Shown: one piece after another, positions 12,310 to 24,467 of the stretch
Position numbering within the stretch: the stretch's first letter is position 1
Layout: the number at the start of each line of letters is the position of its first letter
Assembly: GCA_029844215.1 (NCBI GenBank)
Contig: CM056725.1
Coordinates: 58,937,609 to 59,001,608 of the forward strand
Origin: Przewalskia tangutica
Lineage: Eukaryota > Streptophyta > Magnoliopsida > Solanales > Solanaceae
Reading direction: 5' to 3'
Length of the DNA: 64,000 nucleotides
Notes under the pieces: generated by a model
Database searches by the model: none
What the model was told of the DNA's origin: nothing
What the model saw: only the letters and a program-made list of their open reading frames with translations
Made by a program: the position numbers and the translations under genes

Positions 12310-12500
12310 GATTAATCCTCTGAAAGTGTCTACAGACCGTATCTAGTAGAGTCTTGATTATCGGTGTGTTGTGCACCACACCAATAATCAGGAGGCTATA
12401 GGATATTTAGGATTGGTTTCCATTCTTCTCACTCTGAGATCGTGCTTAGAGCCGTGTTATAAGTTGGACCCCTCTAACGTATTTTCTTTCCCTTACCGTT

Positions 12501-13265
12501 ATGCCTCCGCGTAAGGCAACCCGGACCCAGAGGGGCAAGGCAGCCGAGGAAGCTGCGAGTAGAGTACAGAGGGTTACGAGGGCACATGCCCAACCATCAC
12601 CTGAGTTGGTGCATCATTTCGGGGAGTTCTGCGACGTCGCCACTTCAAAGCAGAGTTTAGCGCAATGCGCAGCAGCTCCTACCGCGCCATGATAGTTGAA
12701 CCTTCGCCCACGACCGAACAGAGAATATAGATTTCAAAGAGACGACTCGCATTAGCTATGGATTTAGCAACCGAGAGTATATTATCTACCGATTTATCGC
12801 GGGTCATGATGACTATCTAAGAGAGGGTTGTGCAAGAATAGCTCGTCAGTCAGGCTTGAGCATGGCCTGCGTACGGGCTTATGCGCAGCAGGCCGAGAAA
12901 CGTAGAGATCAACAGATTAATCTGGCGACGAAGAGGCCCGATCGGCAGATCCATTGGTAACTTTCAGGCGAACCGCCTCAGCGAGATTAGATATGCACAT
13001 CCACCGTGCGCAGTGGTCCTCCGCGCACTTCGTGACGCTCGAGTATGCAGGAGTTGGTCAGAACTCCAGGGCTTCTGGTTCGCAGCTATACGTAGGTTCC
13101 AGCTAGCCGGATTCAGTTTTCCCCAGTGTTCATAGTGTGACAGACGTCATCCCGGGGAATGTCGTCTTTTTGTTGGAGCTTGTTATACTTACGGCCAGCA
13201 GGGCCATTTTGCGAGGAATTATCCGACTAAAGGTGGCGCGGATGTAGAGACTCAGCCTTCGTGAT
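12501..13265 (+). pseudogene. Truncated gag relic of element B with degenerate zinc knuckles
   Basis: The frame opens with MPPRKATRTQRGKAAEE, a basic gag-type amino terminus 207 bp after the LTR, and runs 63 codons to a stop. Homology to F and E continues in other frames: a segment like SGLSMACVRAYAQQ near 12855-12895, then a CX2CX4HX4C-type zinc knuckle near 13179-13220 that reads CYTYGQQGHFARNYP. Two expected cysteines are tyrosine, which can arise from G-to-A changes. Most of the retrotransposon gag core seen in F at 62760-63120 is deleted. In family members gag packages the element RNA; this copy cannot be functional. The start was chosen for its conservation in A and F. Confidence 0.7.
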
Positions 13266-14150
13266 CGGTGGCTAGTTAATCACCTTCCTAGCTACACGCC
13301 TACGCAGGTGACTGATTAGAACGGCAAAGGGGAAGTGAAGCGGTAGATACATGTATATCCTTGAACCCTCTAGAGATTGTAGGTGTGATAAGATAAGCGT
13401 ATCTTAAGTGTTATGTTCAGATAACATAAGTGTTAATTGTGATTAGAAATCATGGATAGTTAACCGGGTAAGATTGGGGGGCAGAGAAAGTGTGAGCCTT
13501 AGAGCTTTATGCGTAGGGACCTTAGAGGAAAGGCCATCTCGAGTAAAAGATGATTTTTTTTTTTATGTGTGTTTGACTCTTATCGGAGTGCATAGTGCAC
13601 GTGAGATATAGTTGTATAATAAGTCCCTGAGTAGTGTGGAATGAAAGAGGGTAGTTGAACTAAGAAGACCACTAGGTTTTTGTGACTTGATTAGTGAGAT
13701 CGTTCCGGATCGGGGAACAAGAGTTTTTGCGCGATAGCGGGTCGGGTTGAGGACCGATCGCGGGTCAACCCGCGACCTGTTTTGTGGTGGGGTCAGTTCG
13801 GGGTGGTCCCTCCAGGTGGTAGGGTCACGAGGGTGTTAGGCCCAAGTTTAGTAAACCAGCGTACGAGTTCGTGAATGCGTTCGACCAGTAGTCGGGCCGA
13901 TGAGGTTAGCCCATCTTGTCCTTCAGGTTATGCGAGATGTTATTTATCAGGAAGGTTGTAAGGCTGCACGAGGTACCTACTTTCACCTTATGACAGACAG
14001 TGAAGCCCAGGTTGTGGCTATTTCGTTTTCCGGAAGTTTTTACCAGGCAGGGTTGAGGAACTCAGGTGAGTCTCAGTATCGCATTCACCCTCGGGCCAGT
14101 GTTTGGATTTCAGGGGTAGCTGTAAGGATTGTTGCCTCCGGTTAAAGGAG
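13266..14150 (+). other. Internal module of element B, conserved in A, D, E and F, unassigned
   Basis: This stretch has no recognisable protein domain. The part at about 13680-13890 recurs in E (50590-50830, reverse complement), A (about 3885-4010), D (about 58285-58440) and the start of it in F (63880-64000). It includes a near-perfect palindrome at 13759-13774 (CGCGGGT, two bases, ACCCGCG). A poly-T run lies near 13552-13563. An 81-codon frame at 13900-14145 has a partner in E (FSGSF / NSGES-like segments), but the frame is not preserved in A. It could be a packaging or leader sequence, or filler left after deletion of pol; I cannot tell which. Confidence 0.6.
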
Positions 14151-14159
14151 TGTTTTTAT

Positions 14160-14600
14160 AACCACCATTTCAGTATTCAGATATCGCCTTATGAAGCCTC
14201 GTAGGGGCGGTAGTGTAAGTTGCCGGTCGATTAGTTCGATGTTGGCAAAGTTCAGATGTTGGTTCATACCTGTTTCAGCAGAATGTGGTTAGGGTGTGAC
14301 GAGTTTTGGAAAACAGAGGAAACTTAGCCCGAGTTACTTTGGGCCTTTTCAGATCATGTGAAGAATAGGCCAGGTTGCCTATAGTTAGCATTGCCGTCCG
14401 ACTTAGGAGGCAGTACGTCCAGTCTTTCGTGTTGTTATGTTCGGGAAAGTATCGGAGATCCATCCAGAGTGTTCCCAGTTAATGATGACCAAGTTGGAGA
14501 TAGTAAACCCGAGATTTTGGAAACTGAAGCAGTAGCGAAAATGTGGTAAGTCATGAGAAAGAGTCTGAATGTACGAGAAGGGTATGACGAGTAAGGGAAG
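14160..14600 (+). pseudogene. Integrase C-terminal relic of element B
   Basis: In shifting frames this reads like the end of a Ty3/gypsy polyprotein. It has an SPYEASYGRRCKLPV-like segment near 14180-14230 and FGKQRKLSPSYFGPF at 14304-14350, which matches the conserved gypsy integrase tail (GK-KLSPRYIGPF type). A VHPVFH-type region follows in broken frames near 14400-14430. Only the tail of pol survives, directly upstream of the 3' non-coding region, so the catalytic domains were lost by internal deletion. Not functional. Confidence 0.7.
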
Positions 14601-14842
14601 AAGCGAGCATGTGTTAAGAACATAGATGTGATCTTTTCTTTTGTAAAGTGAAGGTGCGAGGGGAGTACCTTTTAGCCCTCAGCGGAGTTTTTGTGATGTT
14701 AGAGGTGATTCCTCGTGGACTTGGATGTCAGTATTTGCGCGGGTGTTTTCTGTGGCCATGTGTGGCATTTGCAAGCTTGTTAAGCTATGAGGAACTTCAT
14801 CATTAGCCGTATTGAGAAGGAACATTCGGGACGAATATTTCT

Positions 14843-14855
14843 AAGGAGGGGAGAA
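14843..14855 (+). other. Polypurine tract of element B
   Basis: AAGGAGGGGAGAA ends directly at the 3' LTR. It is preceded by a conserved GGAACATTCGGGACGAAT block that is also present next to the tracts of A, D and E. Confidence 0.9.
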
Positions 14856-17800
14856 TGTTATACCCCGTATTTCCAGAGTATGTACGTGAGGACGTACGTG
14901 GGAAAATTTAAGCCTTAAAGTTAGGCAAGGTTCGAATTTTGTTCACAACCCCCGATTAGAATCGTTTTTCGACAAAACGTTTTACCTGACTTCATAAGGG
15001 AAAATTCCGGCTATGTCATTTAGTATTTTTGCGGATTTTTCCGAGAGACGAAATATTTTGGACCAACAAGAGGGCGACACTTGGCACCCTCTAATTGGTG
15101 GACTTATGGGCGGCAAGTTGGACGAAATGGAGAGTGGGAGTAGGTAGGATATTTTGTGATATTTGTGTGGTAGATGGATAAGGTGCACATGGATGAATCC
15201 TCACCCTACACTTGCCTACTACTTGGCATGATCTTGGCCATTGGTTGGCCATTGCTTGACCTATAAATACCCCCCCCCCCCTTTGAAGACTTCTTCATCC
15301 AAAAATTGTTCCAAGTCTTGAAATCCCTCTCCCCCCCTCTCTATAGTTTTCGTCCTCCCTCATGAGGCTTTAGCCGAGAGCACCCTCCCCTTGAGAGGCC
15401 TTGGCCGGTGGTACCCCCTCTCCTGATGCTAGCCGTAGCACACCCCCCTACCTTGAGTGGTCTCATAAATACTACCCCCCCCCCCTTGGTAGAAAATACT
15501 CTCCAAGTATAGTTACTATTCCAAAATACCTTGGCCCAAATACCTTGTAGTATTCCAAGGTTACACTTATACTAAAAGCCCAGAAATACTATTATACTTC
15601 CATTCAGTCACAAAAACGAAACCCTAAGGAAAAATCTCCATAGTTGGTTGGAGTATTAAGAAGAAGTTGCGTAGAACTTCTAAGGGTTGTTTGGAGCGGG
15701 TTGGAGCACCCGGAGTAGGAGCTAAACGTTGCTCAGGATTGACATTAAACTTGGATAATTTTGGGCTTACCGAGGTAAATAATCCTATCCTTCTATTGTA
15801 ATTGGAAATTACATAGAGTAGTGGTTTAGAAATGAATATAAGATTCATAGAAGAGATTTGAACTGTAATGAAGGATATTACGTAATAGACTTGAACCGAA
15901 TCACATCGTAAGGATATTCTACAAGAGTAGTCTAGGCATTGATAGACTTGTATAACCCTTATAGGTTGATTGATCTGCGAGTAGCATGTACTACTTGAAA
16001 GGTGGACGAGGCTAGCCGGGTTATAGCCGTGGAGCGTTTTGCTAATAGTCGATAATCGTCGCGAGGTATGTGATTCTTCCTATACTCTTGAGCATGATAT
16101 TTTAAGAATATATATATAGTACGGTAGACGTACGTGTGTTAACTGAACGTAGTTTTACGGCAATGTCTTTTGACTTAAGCCTGAATAATAAGAATCTTGA
16201 AGTATTTCAAAAGAATTAAGAAACCTTTTTGAAAGAAGAGTAATACTTGGTTTTAAAAGCTTGAGAGTTATACTAGCTTTATGGGAAGTTAGGTATAACG
16301 ACTTAAGAGAGATAAAAAGAATGGTTTATTAATTTTAGAAATTAAGAGACTTGATCTTAAAAGATAAGAGACTTGACTTAAATAAATTAATATGAGTTTT
16401 TGTGTGAAACCTCATTCGTGAGTAATGAGTACTTGGTTTGTAAAAGGAATAATGTTTTACTAATTTCGGAAATGAGAATAAGTATCGAACAAACCACAGC
16501 AACTCTAATAAAGGTAAATGTATTGACTAATAAAGTATTATTAAAACCAGTAGAAACCTCCATCTGCATAGAAGCTAAGATGAGACAAAATGATATTACA
16601 TTTCCTAGATCATGGCTGCTTAAATAAGATTGATTATGAACAAGAATAAACTACTCACATATAAGGCATATGTATCTCAAATTGTTTTAAAGGAGAATTA
16701 TATCATTAAGTGATTAAAACTATGAACTACGAAACCTTTCGAAAATGAGAAACTTGAGCATTTGAAATTAGGCAAACTTGGACGTTTGGAAAATAATGTT
16801 GTTAATTGATTTTACAAAAGGAAGTGTTTTGGTTTACTTAAAAAGATAGTCACTCTATTTTAATACTACGGGTATTGTGTGACTTTTGTGAAAGAAACGG
16901 ATCTTTTAAAGGGTTAATGTATGAAGTACTTTGGGGATAAAAACTCGAAATTGTTAACATAAAGTAGAAAGTACCTTGCGTGAATAACTTGATTGTGTGG
17001 GTTTGTGATAGCCTTGTAATACTTTCTTGTTGATTTGATAAGTAAACATGTTAGGATGCTACGTGTGTTAGTATCAGGTGATGTTTGTGTAAAGGGGTTT
17101 CCCTTGTTGTGCTTATGTTGTTTAACGATAAGTTGTTATGTTATTATATCACATACCCCCTTGACTTGTTATACCGAGGGCTTGCCACCCTTGATGCGGG
17201 TCTATATGGCATATGCGGTCTATGTGACTATGCGGAGCAGCGGTATGCTCCAGGATTGATCATTCCGGGTGTTTATCCCGATGCGGGGGATGCCCTATGC
17301 GGTCTGTGTGACTATGCGGTCTATTGAGACTATGCGCTGCGAGTCCGTGAGGGTACCGGGTTAGCTACCCCGATGCGAGGAATACCTCATGCGGTCTGCG
17401 CGTGACCTATGCGCGCGGAAGTCCGTGATTAGGCACGCAGAATGATACTATGGGCGATCGCCTTGCTTCGATCATTAGCGCCTAGAAAAGACCGATTCTG
17501 AGATATCTATTTCACTCTTGTTTATGGTGTGGGCGTGAGACCCATAGTTATAATTGAGTGATGACTTTGAGCGTGAGTCCACGACTTGACATGATCGCTA
17601 TTTATTGTGAATCGTAGTTTGGTTATCATACATGTCTCCCGCTTTATATAGACTACTATGATTTCATTTACGTATTTTCGCCACATACTTGGTACCGTTG
17701 TATCGACCTCCTTCGGGCCGCGTTCATGCCGCAGTGAGGTACACCGATGTTGATCCTCGCCTGTGGTCACGTCAGCGTTTGGGAAGCTCCGTTTCTCCGG

Positions 17801-18115
17801 AGGCTTATCAGTGGTATAGTTCCCTGTCGTTGTAAGTGTTTACATTCAGGGGTATGGCGGGACCCTGTCCCGCCATTGTTGTCATATCATTCTTAGAGGT
17901 CTGTAGTACTGTTGTGGGCAGAGTTGTAAAAAAAAAAAAAGGGATGTAACTGTTCTAGTTGTTATATATATTATGCCGAAAGGCAAGTTTTCTCAGATGA
18001 ATTGTTTCTTACTTCATAATATTTTTATGTCTTGTTCCGCTGATTACTCTGATGTTGTATCACTAGGGTGCCCGGGGTAAGGCACCAGTCACGCGCCCGG
18101 GTTCGGGTCGTGACA
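14856..18115 (+). repeat. 3' LTR of element B
   Basis: This is 3260 bp, from TGTTATACCCCG to GGGTCGTGACA, and nearly identical to 9081-12294. Several motifs intact here are shortened in the 5' copy, for example CCCGGGTTCGGGTCGTGACA at the end against GTGTTCGGTCGTGACA. Confidence 0.93.
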
Positions 18116-18250
18116 CTTACCCTATCTCAACCGGCCGTCAAACAACACATAAAGCAGGTGGTACAGCGTCTTGGGGGTTTACCCCTCACTTATACTCTTA
18201 CCCTATCTCGACCGACCATCAACCAAGACATAAGCACTACCATGTCTTTT
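18116..18250. repeat. ~81-bp minisatellite of host LTR C1
   Basis: CTTACCCTATCTC occurs at 18116 and again at 18197, with GCGTCTTGGGGG and CCCCTCACTTATACTC between. The unit at 9004-9080 belongs to the same array, separated by the insertion of B. Confidence 0.7.
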
Positions 18251-18439
18251 ATAAAATATCCGGGAATTTACCCCAAGTACTACAAATAACGGAAGCATAC
18301 CCGTGGAATCCCACATCACTGTCGGTACGTCCAAGTAACTTACAACCAGACAGCCGACCCTCCAACCGAGAGTCGCGGCAACGTAATAAAACATAATACT
18401 TGCACTCAAAGGCTATCACCAACACATAGGCTAATTCTC

Positions 18440-18795
18440 AATTAACCAAGCCAAAATACTTATCAAGGCACAAATAGAATAATTCTCATTTAACAAGCCA
18501 AAGTACTTATCAGGGCACAAATAGAATAATTCTCCTTTAGCAAGCCAAAGTACTTATCAGGGCACAAATAGAATAATTCTCATTTAGCAAGCCAAAGTAC
18601 TTATCAGGGCACAAATAGAATAATTCTCATTTAGCAAGCCAAAGTACTTATCAGGGCACAAATAGAATAATTCTCATTTAGCAAGCCAAAGTACTTATCA
18701 GGGCACAAATAGAATAATTCTCATTTAGCAAGCCAAAGTACTTATCAGGGCACAAATAAAATAATTCTCATTTAGCAAGCCAAAGTACTACGTAC
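18440..18795. repeat. 47-bp tandem repeat in LTR C1 (about 7.5 units)
   Basis: The unit contains AAGTACTTATCAGGGCACAA and GAATAATTCTCATTTAGC. Inner units are almost identical and outer ones carry a few changes (AAATACTTATCAAGG at the left edge), a pattern typical of unequal exchange. Units are contiguous with no unique spacers, so this is not a CRISPR array. Confidence 0.9.
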
Positions 18796-20232
18796 GTACA
18801 TTCTTTTCAAAAGACTCCTTTTTATGTAAAACCCCAAGATACTAACACCCGTAGTATCAAGGCATGTCTATTTTTCAAAGTAAGTTACTACACTTTTGGA
18901 AAACTCATTTCAAAGTTTGAAATCAAGTAACTTCAAATTTTCACAATCTAGACAACTTATGCCTATTAATAAAAAATAGACAACTTTCTTAACCTTCCAT
19001 AAAGCCGTTATAACCAACTTTCCATAAAGCCGTTATAACCCTTTATGGTTTTAGACATATCCATTCCTTTTTATAACCAAGAGACTTATACTTTAAAAAC
19101 CAATTATCACATACTTGCAAAACAAGTTCTTAACTTTCAAAATTACTTCAAGTCTCTTAATATATAGAAAACAAGTTTCTTCTTTTAAATCATGTCATTT
19201 CTCCTCTTTTAAATTAAATAAGTAAATCACTCCTTTGACTCCCCTAAAGTCCTTATAATGACCTTTAGGTTTTGGAACTAAGACACTAGCCAAAAGATTT
19301 GGAAACCACTTCCTTTTCAAGACTCTATGTACCTTAAGTAAAATACTTTCACTTTTAAGAATCCAAACTTCACTAAGGAAATGGATTATACAACTTACAA
19401 TTTAAACATCAAAGTACAATCAAAGAAGTACATAGAACAAATTATACTTTAGGCAATCCAAATACAACCAAGGAATGGATCATTTAAGGAGTAGGAACTA
19501 CTTTCTTTCTCTTAAGGAATCATGCTAGAAGAGGAGATAGTTCACATACCTTTTCGGCTAAATCCACAAGCTAAGCCGGATACGCCGTACGTAGAAGTGT
19601 CAACCTATAATGGTCACAACAAGACTATCAACTTCTAGTCTCTACCGTAGAATAATACTAAGTATACGGTCTCTAATTCTACGGAAAATCGGGCAGCACT
19701 TCCTTTGTTTCTACTCACTTTGCCACCTTTTTCAAGGTCGAATACAATAACCAACACGCCACATTTAAGGCTCAAAACAACAACCAAACAAAGGGGATTA
19801 CACGCCTTACAATACGTGTAAAATTCCGCCCCGCAATTCATACCAAGTAGTTTAAAACTCCAAGCCATTCTCGGCCAACTACATACTAACAATTCAAAGT
19901 CTACCCAATCCTTTTAAAATTCCAAGTTCTAAGGTCTAACATGTTATACAGTCATAAACAACTCCAACAACTACAATTTCCTTCCTACACAACATGCGAC
20001 GACTTAAACGAATAATCAACTTGAATTCCAAACTTAAGGCTAAACATGCTAGTTTTCGGATTAGGGTTCCAATAGCCAATAAACATATCCAACTACATAA
20101 TATATAACTCATGCTTGCTAATATCCATAGCTACAATCAATAAGTAAACTTAATTGCTAAAACGACAAAATTTATACCTTTCCAAGCCCTTAAAATTTCC
20201 AAGATTCAAAGTCGCGCCTTAGCAATTCTTAG

Positions 20233-23200
20233 TGTAACGCCCCGAACCCGGGCCCGTTACTGGTGCCTTACCCCGGGCACCCTAGTGATACAACATCAGA
20301 GAAAACCAGCGGAAAATAAAACACGAGTCATGAAACAAGAGATATAATAATAAATAAAGCAACCAAAACGGTTTCAAGATATACATAAAACTCAACAGTT
20401 TAATCCTTTACAACCTCGCCACAACAAGATTACATGCACTTAAGATTTACAACGACTATGACGGACAGGGCCGCCATACCCTCAATGTACAAGAACCTAC
20501 AACTCGTGGAAACACATACCAAAAGATAAGCCTCCGAGAAACGGAGCTTCCCAATACGCCGAATCGTGATCCTATGGCGAGGATCCACGACCGATGTACC
20601 TCTACCGCGGATGAACGCAGCCGAAGGAGGTCGATAACAGTACCAAGTATGTGAAATCAGAAATATCAGAAATGAAATCATACTAGTCTATATAAAGCAG
20701 AGACATGTGTGATAACCAAACTACGATTCGCAACATAAAATCGGTCATGTCGATCGAGGACTCACGCCTCAAGTCATCACTCAAATATAACTATGGGTCT
20801 CACGCCCACAACATCAATCGTGTTCGTCGTGGCGCGTGCCCCGAATTCTGCATCGGTGTAGACATGTCCATGATGCAACAATAATACCAATGCCCACGTG
20901 CCCCGGAATTCTACCTCGGTGTAGACGCGTCCATGTGACATTAATAACAATATCTTTGGGTGATCAACCACGCGCCAGCCACGTGCCGGAATCATCGGTG
21001 TAGACATGTCCATGTGACATCAACAACAAGACAAGAATCAAAATGGAAACATACCCGTGGAATTCTCCACACCGCCAAAGACGTCAAGTAAGTTCTCAAC
21101 AAGTCAACCTCTATCGAGAGACGCGGTAACACAGAAATACCACACTTGCACAACAAAGGCTATCATCATAAGCATAGGCAAGTTTCACAACAACAAGCAT
21201 AGGCAAGTTTCACAACAACAAGCATAGGCAAGTTTCACACAACTCAAAGTACTTTCATTTTAAGCCAAAGTCCGGGTTTTAACCCCAAAGTACTACATAC
21301 GTTAAGTTCTTTTAAAAGAGATCCATTACTTTTATAAAAGTCCCCCGATACCCGTAGTATTAGAATGACCAACCCACATTCCTTTTCAAAATCAAGTAAC
21401 AACATTCTTTTCCTAAGTTTCGGTTTGCCTAGTTTGATTACTCAAGCTTCTCATTTTCAAATGGTTTCATAGTTCCCAAACTTAATCACTGATTCCTTTT
21501 AGAACAATTGAGTAATATAAGTCTCACGTGAGAGTAGGTTATTCTTGTTTACAACATTCTTATTACAGAACCATGATCTAGAAAATGTAATATCATTTTG
21601 TCTCATCTTAGTTTCTATGCGGATGGAGGTTTCTACTGGTTTTAATACGATACATCATTATTCAATACATTTTCCTTTATTAACGCTGCGGTGTGCTGTC
21701 GATACACATTCGATTTCAAATCGGTAAACATTATCCCTTTAAATAAAACCAAGTACTCATTACTCACGAATGAGGTTTCACACAAACATTCACATTAAAA
21801 CAAATAAGTTAAGTCTCTTATCTTATAAGATCAAGTCTCTTAACTTCTAACATCAGTAAACCATTTTCACCTACATAAGGTCGTTATAACTAACTTCCCA
21901 TAAAGCTATTATAACACCCTATGTTTTAAACCAACCAACTCATTTAGCACATGTACTTCTACCGTACTACATAGTTTACAAAACATCATGCTCGAAGGAT
22001 AGGAAGAGGTTCACATACCACGCGACGAGTATCGACAATAAGCAAAATGCTCCAAGTACTACAACCTTGCTAGCCCTTTCCACTCCTCAAGTAGAATACG
22101 CTACTCTCAGTACTTTCACCTAAAAAGGTCACAAACGCTCATTAACTTCAAAACACAAGGTTCCATTTCTCTCTGAAAATTGGCGACCTCCCTCCCGCAG
22201 TAAATCTCCGCCTCTATCGCGGCCGGCTACCAAGCCAACCAGGGGGGGGGGGGTTTACACGTCTATCCGGACGTGTACCATTCTACTACACAATAATGCT
22301 ACACAAGTCTCATGTCTGATCTATGTAATTACAGTCGATTCTCTTCTTTAAAATCAGCTTAAGTCAAAAGACATTGCGCAATAATGTTCAGTTCTATATA
22401 GTATACCTCAACTATATATTCCTACTACATGTAATCTCCAATTACAATAAGGGGACAAGAATATTTACCTCGACAAGCCCAAAATTATCCAAGTTATAAT
22501 GTCGATCCCGAGCAAGGTTTAGCTCTACTCCGTGCGCTCCAATCCGCTCCAACAACCCTTAGAAGTTCTAACCAACTTCTACTCAAATACTTCAACCAAC
22601 TCAAGATTTCCTTAGGGTTTCGGTTTGAGACTAAAAGGACAAAAGGTAGTATTTAGGGCTCTACGTATAGAGGTAACTTTTGGAATACAACAAGGTAAAG
22701 GCTAAGGTATTTTGGGCATTATAACAATACTCGGAGTATTTCTACCAAGAGGGGGTGTATTATACGAAACAACTAGGCTGTGGGGTACCCACGGCTAGCA
22801 CCACAAATGGTGGAGTGGGAGGCTCTCGGCCACAAGGCCACTCAAGGGGGGGAGGGGGAAGGCTTAGGACGAGAACACACTCAAAGGGAGGGAGAGGGAC
22901 TCAAGACTTGGAAGATTTTAGGAATGGATGAAGTCTTCAAGCTTAAGGGGGTATTTATAGCAAAACCAAAGGCCAACCAATGGCCAAGATCAAGCCATGT
23001 GCAAGGCAAGTGTAAGGCCAAGATCAAGCCAAGTGCACCCTAGTCCCTACTCCTTAAAACCCTCACAAATATCTACACAAATATCTACCACAACTTGCCC
23101 CTCCAATCGGCCAAGTGCCGCCCCACTTGTTTCCGTTGTGAGGTGACACGCCACCCTCCCGTGGGTCCAAATTGTTTCGTCTCTCGTAAAAATCCGAAAA

Positions 23201-23648
23201 AATAACAAAAGACATCGCCGTATTTTCCTCGCAAGTTATGTAAAACGTTTAGTCAACGACTCTAACCAAGGTTGTGCACAAATGTCATTCGGCCGAGCCA
23301 CTGAGCGGGGTGACACGTGTCACCCTCCTATTGGCCCTCATAAAACGTCTTCCGAAAAATATCCACAATGGCCAAAATCTCAAAAACAAAGTGGGCCCCA
23401 CAAAACCGTAAATTTCTCCCGTGGGCCCCACGTGACCATTTCCGAAAATAAAATTCCATAATTCTAATATAATCTAAGAAGCCCAAATTCCAAATCTGGG
23501 AACCCAATTCCCATCAACGAACATTTTTCTTTACAAAAACCGGAAACGTTTTCCGTGGAAAAATCACCTCTTTCTTCCTTTCCAATTTTCTGTCGTGCTC
23601 TCGTACGTACGTCCTCGCATACATACCCTGAGAATACGGGGTATAACA
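20233..23648 (-). mobile_element. Solo LTR S1 of the long-LTR gypsy-type family
   Basis: It runs from TGTAACGCCCCG to GGGGTATAACA (3416 bp) without any internal region, primer site or polypurine tract. Flanking bases are CTTAG (20228-20232) and TTTAG (23649-23653), a 5-bp target duplication with one mismatch. The uninterrupted relative at 25030-25050 reads AACTTTAGCTCC at this point, which supports TTTAG as the original. The TATA box is at 22952-22959 (minus strand). Its A-type minisatellite is at about 20820-21020. Solo LTRs form by recombination between the two LTRs of a full element. Confidence 0.9.
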
Positions 23649-24467
23649 TTTAGCTCCTTTCCTTAGGTTCTAATCCGCTCCAAGCACTCCTTAGAGGCCT
23701 ATGAAGAACCCATCTTCAAGTTCCAACTTCAAAGTTGAAGAACTCCTTTAGTTTCCGCCTTGCGACTAACGTGAAAACTCCGTTTTTCCGAAATCTTTCT
23801 ATTGAGATATCCTTACAACACCCTTAGGGACCTTGGGTTTAAGTCTTGTGGCTAATGGATCAAAATCACAAAATTTTCTTGTGGGAAGATAGCCAAACCC
23901 GAGAGCTCTATATCATGGCACAAATGTGTTCTAATCTTTCTAAGTGTAAATGAGCTAGTCTTGCACTAGTAGTAACCTTATAAAACACAATGGAGGGCTT
24001 AGATATCAACAAATGTGAGGCTAGGATGAATTTCACTTGGATTAAGCCTATGTGGACAAGTTGACTTGGTCAAATATATCAAGCTTGCAAGACTTATCAT
24101 CTACATAGGTCAAATGACCATTTTACCCTTGCAACATTTCGACCAAGACCATGTGGGGGTGCCACGTGTCGCCCTCTCATTCGTCCATAAAATTCCGTAA
24201 CCCTCGTGGGCCCCACAAAAATGTAAAATTCCTCGGGTGGGCCCCACGTGACCAAATCCGTAAAAATAAATTTCCATAAGGTTAAGAGTTCCATACTTTT
24301 TAAATAATGCATTTTGAGAATCCAATTCTCAACAACGAACCTTTTTCCTTTCCGACGTCCGGAAGATTTCCCGTTGGAAAAACAATTCTTCTTTTCGTAC
24401 AAATTTCCAATTCTTGATTCCTTACGTACATTCTCTTATACATGTCCTGGGCTTACGGGGTGTAACA
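23649..24467 (-). repeat. LTR C1, right part
   Basis: This continues C1 after S1 and ends at ACGGGGTGTAACA (24467), with the LTR 5' end on the minus strand. A TACGTACATTC motif lies about 40 bp inside, as in the other LTRs. The following CCAAG (24468-24472) is the expected right target copy in C2. Confidence 0.75.

Larger units (their letters stand above)
9081..18115 (+). mobile_element. Element B: complete non-autonomous long-LTR Ty3/gypsy-type retrotransposon
   Basis: This element is complete inside the window. It has a 5' LTR 9081-12294, primer binding site, 2561-bp internal region, polypurine tract and 3' LTR 14856-18115. The flanking direct repeats CTTAC (9076-9080 and 18116-18120) are identical, as expected for integrase-made 5-bp target duplications. 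The LTRs are near-identical apart from scattered substitutions and small indels, so the insertion looks fairly recent. The internal region keeps the gag start, a shared unassigned module and the integrase C-terminal region, while protease, reverse transcriptase, RNase H and the integrase catalytic core are absent. I infer that mobility depended on proteins from another element. Confidence 0.93.
18116..20232 (-). repeat. LTR C1, left part (interrupted by A and B on the left and S1 on the right)
   Basis: This is related in order and sequence to LTR C' (43740-44558) and D (45616-46020): the ATACCCGTGGAATCCCACATC block, GAGAGTCGCGGCA, CATAAAGCCGTTATAAC repeats, then CTACGGAAAATCGG. It resumes at 23649 after S1 and ends at 24467. 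Its outer end lies beyond the left of the window because A interrupts it. No gene is visible; short frames here are chance. Confidence 0.75.

Noticed and set aside
18440..18795. Regular 47-bp repeats (and the 39-, 52- and 57-bp arrays) as a possible CRISPR array
   Set aside because: Units are contiguous with no unique spacers, there are no cas genes, and they sit inside plant LTRs.
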